Positions 25,953-33,801 of a stretch of 64,000 nt of DNA are shown here, piece by piece (the stretch's first letter is position 1; every line of letters starts with the position of its first letter). The notes under the pieces are model-generated. The model searched no databases and was not told the origin of the DNA. It saw nothing but the letters and a program-made list of their open reading frames with translations. The DNA lies in assembly GCA_965214295.1 (NCBI GenBank), contig OZ243944.1, forward strand, positions 124,001 through 188,000, read 5' to 3'. Position numbers and translations under genes: made by a program. Source of the DNA: JAJDUF01 sp965214295 (GTDB taxonomy: Bacteria; Chloroflexota; UBA11872; UBA12225; JAJDUF01).

Positions 25953-26273
25953 ATGACAAGACAGGCTCCGACAACCAAGCTCGTGCGTCCCTTGCGTAGT
26001 GGGCAAATCACGATCCCGGCCGCGTTCCGCAAGGCGTTGGGCATCACCCAGGACACCCTCCTGGAAGTGACTCTGGAACACGGCTCACTGCATATCACCC
26101 CCGCGCGGCCGGTGCAGACCACTGCCGGCACACCCTGGTTCAAGGACCTCTACGATCTCTTTGCTCCCGTGCGCGAGGCAGCGGAGGAGCACAGCGAGGC
26201 GGAGATTGACCAGGCCATTGACCAGGCTGTCGCCGCCACTCGGATTACCGGCCATGCTCACAATCGTCCTTGA
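25953..26273 (+). CDS. AbrB/MazE-type antitoxin
   Basis: The 106-aa protein has an N-terminal swapped-hairpin AbrB domain ('RPLRSGQITIPAAFRKALGI') and an acidic helical tail expected to bind the toxin. It overlaps the PIN gene by 20 nt, the usual toxin-antitoxin coupling. As antitoxin it would bind and autoregulate its own promoter, in the AT-rich stretch 25880-25950. Confidence 0.88.
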   Translation: MTRQAPTTKLVRPLRSGQITIPAAFRKALGITQDTLLEVTLEHGSLHITPARPVQTTAGTPWFKDLYDLFAPVREAAEEHSEAEIDQAIDQAVAATRITGHAHNRP

Positions 26274-26697
26274 TACCGTCGTCTTTGTCCGCAGCCTTAT
26301 CAATCCTCACTCTCGCTGTGGTCGGATCGTGTTCGCCCACGGCTCCAGCTACCGTCTGGTGCTGTTGCAGCCCGTGCTCGTGGAGATCATTGCGGTACTA
26401 CGGCGGCCGGAGTTGACCCGAAAGTTCCGCCCCTTGGCGGGGCTAAGTCGCCAACGGGTGCTGGACATTATCAGCCAAGTAGAGGTTGTGACGATAGAAG
26501 CAACGCCGGCCGTGTCTCGTGATCCAACGGACGACAAGTTCCGAGCCACCGCCCGGGCGGCGGGAGCGGATTATCTCGTCTCTGAGGACAAAGACCTCTG
26601 GTCACTCGCACAACACGATAGAACGAGGATCGTGGACTGTGCAACATTCCTCACCATCCTTGACCGGCAGGGCGGTACCACCGCCTACAAGCCGTAG
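26254..26697 (+). CDS. PIN-domain toxin (putative ribonuclease)
   Basis: The 147-aa product begins with 'MLTIVLDTVVFVRSL' (first catalytic Asp) and has 'AVSRDPTDDKFRATARAAGA' and 'YLVSEDKDL', matching the acidic quartet pattern of PIN-domain RNases of the AbrB-linked family. It should cleave RNA when free of antitoxin. ATG at 26254 lies inside the antitoxin gene. Its stop overlaps the end of the converging amidohydrolase-like gene by 13 nt. Confidence 0.9.
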   Translation: MLTIVLDTVVFVRSLINPHSRCGRIVFAHGSSYRLVLLQPVLVEIIAVLRRPELTRKFRPLAGLSRQRVLDIISQVEVVTIEATPAVSRDPTDDKFRATARAAGADYLVSEDKDLWSLAQHDRTRIVDCATFLTILDRQGGTTAYKP

Positions 26698-27446
26698 ATG
26701 CGCTTGAGGTTCTCCCCGAAGATCAGCGCCTCGGCCTCAGCACCCAAGTCCAGCCGCTTGATCGCCGCCGCCACTTGTGCCGGGCGGTACTCATTCTGGT
26801 TGGAGCCGAATACCACCTTCTCCGCGCCGGCCCGCTCAACCGCTTCCCGCACCTGCGGCGGTGCCGCCCCGTCGGGGTCGTCACTGAAGAAGCGCAAGAT
26901 CGTCGTCATCAGATAGATATTCGGCCGGCGAGCCGCTCCCTCGATAGCCTCATCCACGCCATCGGGAAAACCCATGTGGTCCATGACAATGGGCACATCG
27001 GGATGGCGCTCGGCCAAGCGCACGATCCGCGCAGCGTGGGCATAGTCGCCGCCGGAATGGATCGTGGCAACCAGGTTGAGCTTGCGCGCCGCCTCCATAA
27101 ACGGGTCAACCATCGGGTCATCAACGTAATACTGGTGGCCGGCAGCCATCAGCTTGACGGCGCGGAAGTCCCACGCCTCGGCAGCCCGGTGCATCTCATC
27201 CAGCTCCGGGGCATGCTCCAGCAGCGGATTGACTGTCACGCAGCCGATGAGCCGCGGCCTGCTATCGGCGCCCAGATACGGTGCGATCAGCTCCGCCAGC
27301 GCCTCGTTCGGAGTGTGACCGGGCGCGAAGGTGTGGATCGCCACCGCCGCATCGAGCTTGATCTCGCGCGCATTGTCCAAAAACAGGTCGAGCCGCTCCT
27401 GCGTCGCCTCGCGCAGATACCCCTCTCCATCGGCGCGGAAAGACAT
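26685..27446 (-). CDS. Amidohydrolase-like TIM-barrel protein, metal site incomplete
   Basis: The 253-aa product resembles amidohydrolase family 2 ('VATIHSGGDYAHAARIVRLA', 'VPIVMDHMGFPDGV', 'ILRFFSDDP', 'VFGSNQNEYRP', 'IFGENLKRIYGL'). The N-terminal HxH metal motif of the family is absent, and the usual FGSDxP Asp is Asn in 'FGSNQ'. It may be a divergent or non-metal enzyme, or truncated at its 5' end. ATG at 27446 follows AAGGAG. A TATAAT on the minus strand (27517-27522) is a possible -10. Confidence 0.8.
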   Translation of the reverse strand: MSFRADGEGYLREATQERLDLFLDNAREIKLDAAVAIHTFAPGHTPNEALAELIAPYLGADSRPRLIGCVTVNPLLEHAPELDEMHRAAEAWDFRAVKLMAAGHQYYVDDPMVDPFMEAARKLNLVATIHSGGDYAHAARIVRLAERHPDVPIVMDHMGFPDGVDEAIEGAARRPNIYLMTTILRFFSDDPDGAAPPQVREAVERAGAEKVVFGSNQNEYRPAQVAAAIKRLDLGAEAEALIFGENLKRIYGL

Positions 27447-27479
27447 ACTCAGCACTCCTTTCCTTGTGGCACGCTGCAC

Positions 27480-27770
27480 CTATACACCATCCGCCTCATC
27501 CGGGTCGTCCCGCTCCATTATAGAGCAGCTTTTCGTGTTGCACGTCCCTCACCTCGGTCCTCTTCCACGTGGAGCGGGAGCAGCCGCCCGGCTGGGCCTC
27601 AGTTTCATCGCCTTTCGTGGCCGAGTCAAGGCCATGGTGATTCCCGTGCAAGCGAGAATCTATACTCCCCTTCCCTGGCAGGGAAGAGGCCGGGTGATGG
27701 GCCACAGCCGCATCACACCCCTGTTCAAGCCAGGGGCAGGCTCTGGCACTATCCGTGCGGCTTTGGCCCA
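27480..27770. repeat. Intergenic region with family A repeat
   Basis: The 324-nt gap contains a possible minus-strand -10 (27517-27522) and a family A copy (27663-27700). A CCAGGGG/short palindromic stretch follows to 27740. No gene seen. Confidence 0.6.
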
Positions 27771-28442
27771 TCAGGGGGTGCGGCGCGGCCCAACCCACCC
27801 TTGTCGCGGAACCCCAAGGAGCACGACCCGGCTACCCGCTTGGATACCCCACCGCGCCGCGAACCCTGCCGGCACCTCCAGCACGTAGTTGGCTGCCGCC
27901 GGCGGCGTATAGACCGGCAGCTCGGAATCGGGCGTGCCGGGGTGCGGCGGGGGCACATCGGCGACCACGTATACGACCTGCCCATCCCGAATCCAGATGA
28001 TATCCAGCGCAAAGGTCATGCCCTTCATCCAGAACGAGTGCCGGTCCACTTCCGGAAAGAAGAACAGCATGCCCTCCTCCGCCCCCAGCGGCGCATGACC
28101 GCCGAGGCCGCGCGCGCGCTCCTCAGCCGTCCGCGCCAGCTCCACCTGCACAGTCACCGCATCGAAACGGACCTCCGGCCCGGCAACGGGAGTCGCGGAC
28201 GACGGCACAGCCGAGGGTGTTGGCAGGTCGCGGCGCGGTGCGGCGATAATCGTCGCTCGCGGCGGCGGGGTAAGGAAAACGCCAGCCGTGCCCGTGCGCG
28301 TCGGCGCAGGTGTCGCTTGGCGGGTAGACGCGGGATCCGGCGGGCGAGTCACACCCGCCCGGTCGCAAGCGGTCGCCCACAAAAGCGCCGGCAGCGCCAC
28401 AGCACAGCGCAGGAACCGACGCCGGCGTTGCTGCTCGCCCAC
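27771..28442 (-). CDS. DUF192 lipoprotein
   Basis: The 223-aa protein starts with a basic signal and lipobox-like 'ALLWATAC', then a Pro/Thr-rich linker (~30-90) and a DUF192 domain ('EERARGLGGHAPLGAEEGMLFFF', 'HSFWMKGMTFALDIIWI', 'YVLEVPAGFAARWGIQAG'). DUF192 is a small beta-barrel of unknown biochemical role found in secreted proteins. The gene begins 5 nt after the Mrp gene stop and is probably co-transcribed with it. Confidence 0.9.
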   Translation of the reverse strand: MGEQQRRRRFLRCAVALPALLWATACDRAGVTRPPDPASTRQATPAPTRTGTAGVFLTPPPRATIIAAPRRDLPTPSAVPSSATPVAGPEVRFDAVTVQVELARTAEERARGLGGHAPLGAEEGMLFFFPEVDRHSFWMKGMTFALDIIWIRDGQVVYVVADVPPPHPGTPDSELPVYTPPAAANYVLEVPAGFAARWGIQAGSRVVLLGVPRQGWVGPRRTP

Positions 28443-28447
28443 TGCGT

Positions 28448-29545
28448 TCAGACGGCCCGGAGCGAAATGGTGCGTCGCCGGCGAGCCGCCGCAATGCTCA
28501 CTTGGGCGGCCAAAGAGTGGGCAACACTGCGAAAGGCCGCGGCCTGCGGCGAGTCCGGGCGCAGCGCTGTCACCGGTCGTCCCTCGTCGCTGCTCTCCCG
28601 AATGTCGGGCGCCAGCGGCACCTCGCCCAAGAACGGTACCTCCAGCTCCTGCGCCGCGCGTTGGGCCCCGCCGTGACTGAAAATATCGTGCCGCGTGTTG
28701 CAGTGGTCGCAGATGAAATAGCTCATGTTCTCCAGGATGCCCAGAATGCGTACTTTCAGATGCCGGAACATCTTCAAGGCCTTGATCGCAATATCCAGCG
28801 CCACGTCCTGCGGCTGCGTCACGATCACCGCTCCGGACAGTTGTAGCGACTGCACCAGCGTCAGCTGCGCGTCACCCGTGCCCGGCGGGAGGTCCACAAT
28901 CAGGTAATCCAAGTCGCCCCAGTGCGTATCGCCCAGCAGTTGCCGCACGGCGCTATGCACCATCGGACCGCGCCAGATCACCGGCGCATCCGGCTCCAAG
29001 AGAAAGCCAATGGACATCAGCTTGACATCGTGGGCCACCAGCGGCTCGAAGAGCTTCTTACCCTCGTGCTGAATGACCTTGGGTAATGCCCGCGTCCCCA
29101 TCAGCCCCGGAATACTCGGACCGTAAATGTCGGCATCCAGCAGGCCGACCGTGGCGCCGCTTTGGGCCAAGGCGATGGCCAGATTGGCCGCGACCGTAGA
29201 CTTCCCGACGCCACCCTTACCACTGCCGATAGCCACAACATTCCGCACGGTCGGCAGCAGCGGCCCGGCCGCCTCTGTGGAGCGCACCCGGGCGCTCATC
29301 TTGATCTCGATGACCTCGACGCCGGGAATGGCCTCCACGGCCTCGCGGGCCATCGCCTCCATCTGGTCCTTGATCGGACACGCCGGAGTCGTCAGCTCAT
29401 ACGTAAAGCTGACCCGATCATCCTTTACCTCCAGGTCCTTAACCATGCCCAACGTGACAATATCACGGTGTAGATCAGGGTCAATGACTTGCGATAAGGC
29501 AGCCAGCACCGCTTCCTCTGTCACTGAAGCCTTGCGTTCGATCAA
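28448..29545 (-). CDS. Mrp/ApbC-type Fe-S cluster carrier ATPase
   Basis: The 365-aa product has an N-terminal MIP18 (DUF59) domain ('LSQVIDPDLHRDIVTLGMV') and a P-loop ATPase with the deviant Walker A 'GSGKGGVGKST' near residue 108, 'DADIYGPSIPGLMG', 'VDLPPGTGDAQLT' and the cluster-binding 'CDHC'. It loads 4Fe-4S clusters onto client apoproteins; NadA, encoded elsewhere in the window, is a possible client. The start is TTG at 29545 behind GGAG; a GTG nine codons later is the alternative. Confidence 0.93.
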   Translation of the reverse strand: MIERKASVTEEAVLAALSQVIDPDLHRDIVTLGMVKDLEVKDDRVSFTYELTTPACPIKDQMEAMAREAVEAIPGVEVIEIKMSARVRSTEAAGPLLPTVRNVVAIGSGKGGVGKSTVAANLAIALAQSGATVGLLDADIYGPSIPGLMGTRALPKVIQHEGKKLFEPLVAHDVKLMSIGFLLEPDAPVIWRGPMVHSAVRQLLGDTHWGDLDYLIVDLPPGTGDAQLTLVQSLQLSGAVIVTQPQDVALDIAIKALKMFRHLKVRILGILENMSYFICDHCNTRHDIFSHGGAQRAAQELEVPFLGEVPLAPDIRESSDEGRPVTALRPDSPQAAAFRSVAHSLAAQVSIAAARRRRTISLRAV

Positions 29546-29676
29546 GCTGTAACTCCTTAGCCACGGCCTCACAGCCGAGTATAGCACTGTCCCCGGCGGC
29601 CTGAGAAGCCTCCACAAGCCATCGTTGGCCCACCGGCTCACCCGTCATGCCCGCGCACGGAGACCTTTGCATAAAT

Positions 29677-29729
29677 CGTCATTCCGGCGAAAGCATGTCC
29701 CCTACCCCGCTACGGGGCCGGAATCCAGG
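29677..29729. repeat. Dispersed repeat, family B (interrupted form)
   Basis: CGTCATTCCGGCG... and ...GCCGGAATCCAGG bracket an inner CCCCGCTACGGGG palindrome. The same interrupted form, with a GCATGTCCC insert, is at 35733-35785. Confidence 0.7.
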
Positions 29730-29870
29730 ACTATTCGTAGCCCTTCGGTTGGTCAGGATGGCGGCGCCAGCGGGAAGCCATCCTGATGCAGACACATACC
29801 TACCCCGGTCAGGGAGGACAGACGGGGGCGGGTATTGCACAACTGAGCAAGGACCACGGCACGAAAACCT

Positions 29871-29878
29871 GCTATACT
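29871..29878 (+). promoter_or_regulatory. Extended -10 promoter for the thiamine operon
   Basis: TGCTATACT (29870-29878) is an extended -10 with no good -35. It would start transcription near 29885, about 20-25 nt before the riboswitch. Confidence 0.5.
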
Positions 29879-29904
29879 GGGCGCAGCCCGTCCATTAACA
29901 ACTG

Positions 29905-29999
29905 CTCCGTGTGCTAGGGGTGCGCCGCGGCGCTGAGAGGCCCATTGGGGGCCAACCCTCCGAACCTGATCTGGGTCATGCCAGCGTAGGAAAGTGATC
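29905..29999 (+). promoter_or_regulatory. TPP riboswitch (THI element)
   Basis: The stretch holds the conserved TPP aptamer blocks in order: GGGGTGC (29917-29923), GCTGAGAGG (29932-29940), ACCCTCCGAACCTGATC (29955-29971) and CATGCCAGCGTAGGAAA (29978-29994). It binds thiamine pyrophosphate and here precedes a terminator hairpin and the ykoFEDC genes, so high TPP should end transcription before the importer. Confidence 0.96.
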
Positions 30000-30029
30000 C
30001 GGCTCTCGCTTATCCTACGAGCAAGCCAC

Positions 30030-30065
30030 AACGCGCCCGGTATGGTTCCCGGCGCGTTTTTTGTT
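30030..30065 (+). terminator. Riboswitch-controlled intrinsic terminator
   Basis: AACGCGCC (30030-30037) pairs with GGCGCGTT (30051-30058), extended by two inner G-C pairs, and runs into TTTTTTGTT. It lies 30 nt after the TPP aptamer, the standard expression-platform position. Confidence 0.9.
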
Positions 30066-30125
30066 GGTCCCCGCGCGCGCCCCGGCACAGGACGGGAGTG
30101 CTGGCAGTAAGGAGAGCGGTACCGC

Positions 30126-30722
30126 ATGATCGGCGTTCGCTTCTCGCTCTACCCCATGACCGATGCGTTCGTCCCGGTCATTCTCGACGCGGTCCAAGGC
30201 CTCGACCGCCTCGGCCTCGAAGTGGAGGTTGACGACGTTTCGACCTGCCTGACGGGTGCGGAGCCACAGTTGTTCGAGGCCCTGCGGGTGGTCTTCGGAC
30301 GGGCGGCCCGGACCGGTACGCACGTCGTCATGGTCGCCTCGTTCTCGGCCGGCTGCCCCGGCGAGCCTGAAGGTGACGTGTGCGCGCCGCGGCACGTCGC
30401 CCTGACCGAGCTGGCTCAGGAGCAGGGAGAAGACGGTTGGGTCGCTGCGGCCTACGACCTCCCGGAGTACGTCGCCTGTCAGTTTGCGCTCTATCCCCTG
30501 GGCATCGAGCACTACATGGAGGTCATCTATCGGGAGATTGGGGTAACAAAGGAGGCGCCGGTTAGCTCAGGCGGCCGGCACTTTGCCACCCACTTGGCCG
30601 GCGACGGCGCCGCCGTCTTCGATGCGCTGCGGACCGCCTTTCGCAACGCCCGCCGGGACGCGGCCCACGTCGTAATGACCGCCACGATCTCCGCCAACAG
30701 CCCCAGCGCACCGACCGCCTAG
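30126..30722 (+). CDS. ykoF: YkoF-like thiamine/HMP-binding protein
   Basis: The 198-aa protein consists of two similar halves ('RFSLYPMTDAFVPVILDAV' and 'QFALYPLGIEHYMEVIYREI'; 'THVVMVASFSAGCPG' and 'AHVVMTATISANSPS'), the tandem ferredoxin-like fold of Bacillus YkoF, which binds thiamine or its pyrimidine moiety. It is first in the riboswitch-controlled operon. No export signal is evident, so it would act in the cytoplasm next to the transporter. Confidence 0.92.
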   Translation: MIGVRFSLYPMTDAFVPVILDAVQGLDRLGLEVEVDDVSTCLTGAEPQLFEALRVVFGRAARTGTHVVMVASFSAGCPGEPEGDVCAPRHVALTELAQEQGEDGWVAAAYDLPEYVACQFALYPLGIEHYMEVIYREIGVTKEAPVSSGGRHFATHLAGDGAAVFDALRTAFRNARRDAAHVVMTATISANSPSAPTA

Positions 30723-30780
30723 CCGTTGTCACAGGAGAGACCGAGCAAAGCCGGGAAGGCCCATGAGGAAGGGAGCTACG

Positions 30781-31833
30781 ATGGATACGACAGCAGCCGA
30801 TATGCCACAACGCCAGGCGTTCTCCGGACGTTGGGTCGCTATCGCGGCGGGAATCGTCGCGCTCGTCGCCTTCTTCTTCCCCTGGATCAATTACCAGGAG
30901 CGGGCCTATAGCGGGTTCGAGTTCGCTCAAGCCATGGGCGGCGTGACCAAAGGCTTCGATGTCACGCTGTACGCTATTCCGGTGCTCGCCATCATGGTGA
31001 TCGCCTTTGCGCTGGTCTCGATGCTCAATGACAACGAGGGTGGCGCCATCTTCAACAGTTGGGCCATCCTGGCCGCGGTCAGCGGCCTGCTCATCAGCGC
31101 CGTCTTCCTCGCGGAGAAGGCCCTCTCCGGGGAGCAGGCCCTTGAGACGTTAGGTGCCGGATCACTGGTCGGCTTCGGGCCCGGTGTCTACGCCTCGATT
31201 AGCATGTTTGCCATTGCAGCCATCGCCGGTGCGCTAGAGTGGCGTCGCCCGGCCACACGTGCCCGTGCCGCCTGGCGCACGCAGGACTTCGTGCTACTGG
31301 CCATCCTGGCAATTGTCTTCGGCGCCATCTACTGGCAGTGGATTCAGGTCTGGATTTGGTCCCAAGCCCTCGGCGGTCCGTTCGGCCGCGAGCTGTTCTT
31401 CGGCGTGTGGTTCATCGCCGGCTTGCTGGGCGGCTACATTGTGCGGCGTCCCGGCGCAGCGTTCCTGGCCGAAAGTCTGGCAGCCCTGGCAGAGGTCCTA
31501 CTGGGCGCGGCAGCCGGGCCAATCCTTGTCGTGACCGGCATCATGCAGGCGGTCGGCTGCGAGCTGGTGTTTGCGCTCACGCGCTACCGCTCCTGGGGCT
31601 GGACCACGATCATCGTGGCCGGCGCCGTGACGGCCATCGTCGCTATCCCCTGGAACTGGTTCCGCCTGGGCTACTTCGGCCTGGAGCCGGCTGTCATCGT
31701 GGGCATCCTCATCATGCGGATCATCAGCGGCGGGCTGGCCGGCGCCGCAGCGAAGATCATCGGTGACCTGCTGGCCCGCACGGGCGCCCTGAGCTTCTTC
31801 CCCATCGGCCGCGAGCGAATGGAGGAGGTGTAG
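30781..31833 (+). CDS. ykoE: YkoE-like ECF transporter S component with extra membrane domain
   Basis: The 350-aa product is almost entirely hydrophobic. Residues ~175-345 match the YkoE substrate-binding component ('GRELFFGVWFIAGLLGGYIV', 'GAAAGPILVVTGIMQAVGCELVFAL', 'GGLAGAAAKIIGDLLARTG'). Residues ~20-160 form an additional set of four or so membrane helices, not present in the ~200-aa Bacillus YkoE. The S component captures thiamine or its precursor in the membrane. ATG 30781 has AGGAAGGGAG; an in-frame ATG at 30763 is the alternative. Confidence 0.9.
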   Translation: MDTTAADMPQRQAFSGRWVAIAAGIVALVAFFFPWINYQERAYSGFEFAQAMGGVTKGFDVTLYAIPVLAIMVIAFALVSMLNDNEGGAIFNSWAILAAVSGLLISAVFLAEKALSGEQALETLGAGSLVGFGPGVYASISMFAIAAIAGALEWRRPATRARAAWRTQDFVLLAILAIVFGAIYWQWIQVWIWSQALGGPFGRELFFGVWFIAGLLGGYIVRRPGAAFLAESLAALAEVLLGAAAGPILVVTGIMQAVGCELVFALTRYRSWGWTTIIVAGAVTAIVAIPWNWFRLGYFGLEPAVIVGILIMRIISGGLAGAAAKIIGDLLARTGALSFFPIGRERMEEV

Positions 31834-31866
31834 CACCGCCGCGAACCGGTCGGAGGCGGCTCAGAC

Positions 31867-33705
31867 ATGGGGAAATACAGCACGGTACCAGCCGTAGGGG
31901 CGCAGCATGCTGCGCCGCTCCACACCGACCACGCGCCGGCGATCCACGTCGAGCGGCTCACCGTGCGCCACATCGGCCGTCGCGTCCCCGCCCTGCGCGA
32001 CGTCTCCCTGGAGTGGGCGCCCGGTGAGCGGCTGCTCCTGCTGGGACCGAGCGGAGCCGGCAAGAGCACCCTCGCACTCTGTCTGAACGGGCTGATCCCC
32101 CATAGCGTCGAGGCGCACTGGGAGGCCGGCCGCATCCTCGTAGCTGGCCAGGATACCCGCCAAGCCGCACTCGGCCGGCTCACGCGCCAAGTCGGCTTGC
32201 TGTTCCAGGACCCCGAAGTGCAGCTGGCACTACTGGAGGTGGACGACGAGGTTGCATTCGGCCTCGAAAACCTCGGCACCCCGCGGCCCGCAATGCTGCG
32301 GCGTGTCCCGGCAGCCCGCGCCCTGCTCGGACTCGACCCGGCCCGCACACCGCCACGCCTCGATCAGCTTTCCGGCGGCACCAAGCAGCGAGTAACGCTG
32401 GCGGCCATCCTGGCGATGGGCCCTGGGGCCTTGGTCCTCGACGAGCCGACGGCCAACCTCGATCCACAAGGCACCACCGAGCTATTCGCTACGCTCGCCG
32501 ACCTATGCCGAGACACCAACCGTTCACTCCTGCTCGTCGAGCACCGCTTGGACGACATCCTCGCCCTGATCGAGCGCGTCGTCGTCTTGGACGAGAGCGG
32601 AACCGGCGCCCTGAGCGGCCCTCCCCGCGAAGTATTCGCGCGACACGCCGACACGCTCGACCGCCTGGGAGTATGGGTCCCGCAGGTCGCGCGGCTCGGC
32701 GCCCTCTTCCCTGGCGCCAAGGCGCCGCTCACTATCGAGGAAGCAGCCGAGCTGCTAGTCACGGCCTGGCCCGCCAACAGCGTCGAGAGTGCAAGCTGTG
32801 AGCACCCACCTGGTGCTGCTGCCGCCGACATTCCCCCCCTCTCCACCGTGTGGAGAGGGGGCCGGGGGGTGAGGCCCATCCTCACCGCCGAGCAAGTAAG
32901 CTACCGCTACACGCCGGACGGCCCCCCGGCATTGGCAGCGGTTGACCTGACCGTGTGCTCCGGAGAGTTCCTGGCCTTAGCCGGAGCCAACGCCGCCGGC
33001 AAGACGACGCTGGCCCTGCTCCTGGCCGGGGCACTCCGGCCGACGACCGGCCGGGTGCTACTCGACGGACGCGACCTCCGCGCCGTCCCGGAGCGTGCCC
33101 TACGCCGCCGCCTGGCCTACGTCTTCCAGTATCCTGAGCACCAGTTCGTCACCGGCACCGTCCGCGCCGAGTTGCTATTCGGCTTACGGGCACGCGGCGC
33201 CTCCCCCACGGTAGCAGCCAAGCGAGCGATGGCAGCCCTGGAGCGGATCGGGCTGGCGGACTTGGCGGCAGCGCACCCCTTGAGCCTCAGTCACGGCCAG
33301 AAACGCCGCCTCTCGGTCGCTACCGCCTTGGTCACGGAGCCGGACGTCTTGCTGCTCGACGAGCCGACATTTGGGCAAGACCGCCGCTACACGGATGAGT
33401 TGCTGGCGCTGCTCACGGACCTCCACCGCAGCGGCATGACAGTCGTGGTCATCACGCACGACATGACCCTCATAGCCGAGCACGCGACGCGAGTCGTGGC
33501 GCTCGCCACCGGGCAAGTCGTGTTCGACGGGACGCCGGCAGCCCTGTTCGCGCGCTCCGACCTGCTTGCACGCTGCGCCCTGCGCCTTCCTCCTATCGCC
33601 CAGGCGGTACAGCAAGCCAGGCAGCGCCGGCCAGTGGTGCCCGCAGCGAGCAGCTTGCGGGCGCTGGCCGCGACTCTCGCAGGAGTGGAGCCTGATCCTC
33701 CGTAG
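31867..33705 (+). CDS. ykoD: YkoD-like duplicated ECF ATPase
   Basis: The 612-aa protein contains two ABC ATPases. The first (~20-260) has 'GPSGAGKST' near residue 60, 'LSGGTKQRV' and 'VLDEPTANLD'; the second (~340-570) has 'GANAAGKTT' near 375, 'LSHGQKRRLS' and 'LLDEPTFGQD'. It powers the thiamine ECF importer with YkoE and YkoC. Two dispersed repeats lie inside the frame: a family C unit near the N-terminus (31893-31920, encoding 'VGAQHAAP') and a family A unit in the inter-domain linker (32831-32875, about residues 322-336). Start supported by GGAGG 10 nt upstream. Confidence 0.95.
   Translation: MGKYSTVPAVGAQHAAPLHTDHAPAIHVERLTVRHIGRRVPALRDVSLEWAPGERLLLLGPSGAGKSTLALCLNGLIPHSVEAHWEAGRILVAGQDTRQAALGRLTRQVGLLFQDPEVQLALLEVDDEVAFGLENLGTPRPAMLRRVPAARALLGLDPARTPPRLDQLSGGTKQRVTLAAILAMGPGALVLDEPTANLDPQGTTELFATLADLCRDTNRSLLLVEHRLDDILALIERVVVLDESGTGALSGPPREVFARHADTLDRLGVWVPQVARLGALFPGAKAPLTIEEAAELLVTAWPANSVESASCEHPPGAAAADIPPLSTVWRGGRGVRPILTAEQVSYRYTPDGPPALAAVDLTVCSGEFLALAGANAAGKTTLALLLAGALRPTTGRVLLDGRDLRAVPERALRRRLAYVFQYPEHQFVTGTVRAELLFGLRARGASPTVAAKRAMAALERIGLADLAAAHPLSLSHGQKRRLSVATALVTEPDVLLLDEPTFGQDRRYTDELLALLTDLHRSGMTVVVITHDMTLIAEHATRVVALATGQVVFDGTPAALFARSDLLARCALRLPPIAQAVQQARQRRPVVPAASSLRALAATLAGVEPDPP
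31893..31920. repeat. Family C repeat inside ykoD coding sequence
   Basis: The GGGGCGCAGCATGCTGCGCC palindrome, elsewhere intergenic (18519, 22390), is read through in frame at residues ~10-18 of YkoD. Confidence 0.85.
32831..32875. repeat. Family A repeat inside ykoD coding sequence
   Basis: A CCCCCTCTCCACC/GGAGAGGGGG palindrome with G-run and GTGAGG tail is read in frame in the linker between the two ATPase domains. Confidence 0.85.
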
Positions 33706-33724
33706 GGACATGAACGTGACAGCC

Positions 33725-33790
33725 GTCATTGCGGCGCAGGCCGCAATCCAGTGGCCGGAGGTGTGGACTGCGGCTTCCGCTGCAGTGACG
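33725..33790. repeat. Family B repeat between ykoD and ykoC
   Basis: A pair of B-type units (GTCATTGCGGCGCAGGCCGC and a mirrored, weaker unit) fills the 96-nt gap between two genes of one operon. Confidence 0.75.
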
Positions 33791-33801
33791 GAAGGAGAGC
33801 C

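Noticed and set aside
26775..28676. 633-aa plus-strand frame
   Set aside because: It spans two minus-strand genes and an intergenic repeat region, with composition of an antisense shadow.
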